A DNA stretch of 64,000 nt from Lachnospiraceae bacterium. Lineage in GTDB: Bacteria > Bacillota > Clostridia > Lachnospirales > Lachnospiraceae. Below, piece after piece: positions 63,501-64,000 of the stretch (positions are counted from its first letter, which is position 1; the number at the start of each line of letters is the position of its first letter). Under the pieces are notes generated by a model. The model did no database searches. It was not told where the DNA came from and saw only the letters and a program-made list of their open reading frames with translations. Position numbers and translations under genes: made by a program. Where the stretch lies: positions 1 through 64,000 of the forward strand of contig CAJTDX010000017.1 of assembly GCA_910575155.1 (NCBI GenBank), in the 5' to 3' direction.

Positions 63501-64000
63501 TCCATTACTACCGATAAAACAGAAATCGAACTGGAAAAAAACCGTACGTACCAGGCAAAGGCAACAACATCTCCTGCAGACGCGCAGTATCAGGAAGTTG
63601 TCTGGAGCAGCGCAAACGAGGAGATTGCAAAGGTAAACAGCAGCGGTCTGATCACAGGTATGGCAGACGGTGAAACTACCATTACGGTGTCTTCCACATT
63701 CGATGCAACTGTGAAAGCCCAGATCAAGGTCAAAGTTACTCCGGAACGATACGCATTAGATACAGAACGCTGGGAAATCATCAGTGAAAACGAAAAGCGT
63801 TTTCTGAACAGTGAAACATCTGTAAGCATTGTCACAGAAAACGGCGGCATTGGCGGAAAGAACCTGTTTGCAATGAAAGTTCCGGAAGACAAAACAGACT
63901 TTACGCTGACAGCAAAAGTATCCGGAGGACTTAGCGCTAATTATCAGGGAGCTTTTATCGCCGTATTTGATAAGGATAACATTGGAAATAATTATGTGTC
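60588..64000 (+). CDS. Large secreted GH97 glycosidase with Big2 domains (3' end outside window)
   Basis: At least 1137 residues, open to the window edge. ATG 60588 follows AAGGAGGAGG. Order: signal peptide (about 1-36); beta-sandwich domain (about 45-260); Big2 domain (about 266-355, ending with DQNGVVTGVKAGKTVISC); GH97 N-terminal domain (about 360-610); GH97 catalytic barrel (about 620-900) with WKYYILDEGWQP; C-terminal sheet; second Big2 (about 968-1050); then a second copy of the first beta-sandwich. GIKTDFF gives candidate nucleophile Asp738 and NVLAREGIAGQE candidate acid/base Glu787, the retaining (alpha-galactosidase-like) pattern. The substrate is inferred: alpha-galactoside or alpha-glucoside. 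Confidence 0.88.
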   Translation, partial: MKRKNTWLRKKVKAALAAVIAVSLALGNVSPVLAAGQETERAAADQAGREALPGNGMMLDGSWIVDNRNDEKLKVNEDGSVTITTERGEWGSMKNVLRQKVANKADFVLTVKVSGLVEKDYQGAFLMASSGAGQANAVAAVRRYHSFLGGGYGAHGLIGMMSNKGSTGEFYTAEQDRGEEVYLRLKKSGSSFSSYYSKNYSASDEGWTLIADGKDSSINSITQGNLTGTEEIYIGLTANSGGQDNAMDITFSDFRFDGEEIPLGVNLSSLNSVELTCADTVAVGGTANLTMKALDGNGDELAGETLDSVVYASEDEEIATVDQNGVVTGVKAGKTVISCEVTAGSIVRSARLEIQVGEIVAEKTWTTTSPDGRTTLEVELMTGGTLQYRAKQDGKITMETSPIGIVTSIGDFSKKLAFKSETSEEEINETYPMLSGKRKTYTNHCKQRTVTFTLEGKEGVEFDLITRAYDDGTAFRYAIRGSEENAALNISSETTAFQLPAEADVYYMPHGPGQWTYEGYYEKATTETLAEGAIPSIPLLYKTKDGVWNLLTEAALNGSYTGSMTRVEQGGLLRLAFDPIQSKDVQTTAPFMSPWRTIITGTPEDIVQNTMTENLSPERLDGYDFENWVDPGLSSWSWVTYYGGQENKDTHKKFIDMAADLGWKYYILDEGWQPKTTNGDGTRYTGYREWFYEVRDYANEKGVKLIAWVDSKDISKKEDRESRLDQWAKDGIVGIKTDFFNHESQSVLQVYDELYKYCAEKHLMVNIHGGNKAAGEIRTYPNVLAREGIAGQEQGGITAEQYTLIPFIRAAVGPADVTEQLFSRDTSKTTMGFQIALTALVEDGIHSMGDSVENYYKVAPAISYYKNYPSSWDDLKYLDSVPGDYVNLARKAGDSWYVSGISTKEKDMEVVLDFLESGTDYTAVIYKENGRSDLVMEVQEVTSTDRLSIPVLKGGGYAVKVIPREKLDVITSITTDKTEIELEKNRTYQAKATTSPADAQYQEVVWSSANEEIAKVNSSGLITGMADGETTITVSSTFDATVKAQIKVKVTPERYALDTERWEIISENEKRFLNSETSVSIVTENGGIGGKNLFAMKVPEDKTDFTLTAKVSGGLSANYQGAFIAVFDKDNIGNNYV

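Overview
The window reads as a chromosomal segment of a Firmicute of the Lachnospiraceae type (Blautia/Ruminococcus/Dorea-like gut anaerobe). This is inferred from the strong AGGAGG-type ribosome sites, the tRNA-Trp T-box in front of the trp operon, HydF with a TM1266-family protein, glutamine synthetase III next to an Amt-PII fusion, the hprK/murB/rapZ/whiA cluster, and YesMN/Mgl sugar modules with a Big2-decorated extracellular GH97 enzyme. No rRNA, tRNA or CRISPR array was seen.

Layout. (1) 1-2440: the end of a mobile element with a large serine recombinase, then a compact convergent toxin/antisense-RNA locus (type I toxin-antitoxin, par/Fst-like) that is too small for ordinary ORF calling. 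(2) 2730-9826: a T-box-controlled tryptophan operon in the order trpE-G-C-F-B-A-D, with trpD displaced to the end. (3) 9830-16720: a remnant of an AAA15-type ATPase, then uup, ybaK, degV, trkA, trkH (in-frame stop at codon 4) and a small unknown gene. (4) 16754-21791: an AT-rich defence-type island in visible decay. It holds an ApaLI-like restriction enzyme lacking its catalytic core, its methyltransferase with two homopolymer frameshifts, a HTH/nucleotidyltransferase pair with a frameshift, a deletion-fused remnant of an ABC-three-component system, and one intact nucleotidyltransferase-like gene. (5) 21813-27604: glycerate kinase, a 158-bp foldback element, a TM1266-like regulator plus hydF, and a VanRS-like two-component system next to a C39-like secreted peptidase whose promoter region carries 11-bp-spaced direct repeats.

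(6) 27783-41640: pyrG (minus strand), ftsH with an unusual 13-residue-repeat tail, uvrC, hprK, M18 aminopeptidase, murB, rapZ, whiA, a lipid kinase and fba. (7) 41958-47195: nitrogen assimilation (glnN, an Amt-PII fusion and a degenerate receiver protein). (8) 47267-49960: class A penicillin-binding protein (minus strand). (9) 50259-64000: a galactose/glucose-type Mgl ABC transporter (mglB-A-C), then a YesN/YesM two-component system with a membrane-tethered binding protein and a second MglB-like lipoprotein, then a very large secreted GH97 glycosidase that runs off the window. Together these look like sensing, cleavage and uptake of an alpha-linked galactoside or glucoside.

The least expected items are the small par/Fst-like locus, the FtsH tail, a 14-base hairpin/ribosome-site element repeated before three unrelated genes, the decaying island, the foldback element and the pseudo-receiver gene beside the ammonium transporter.
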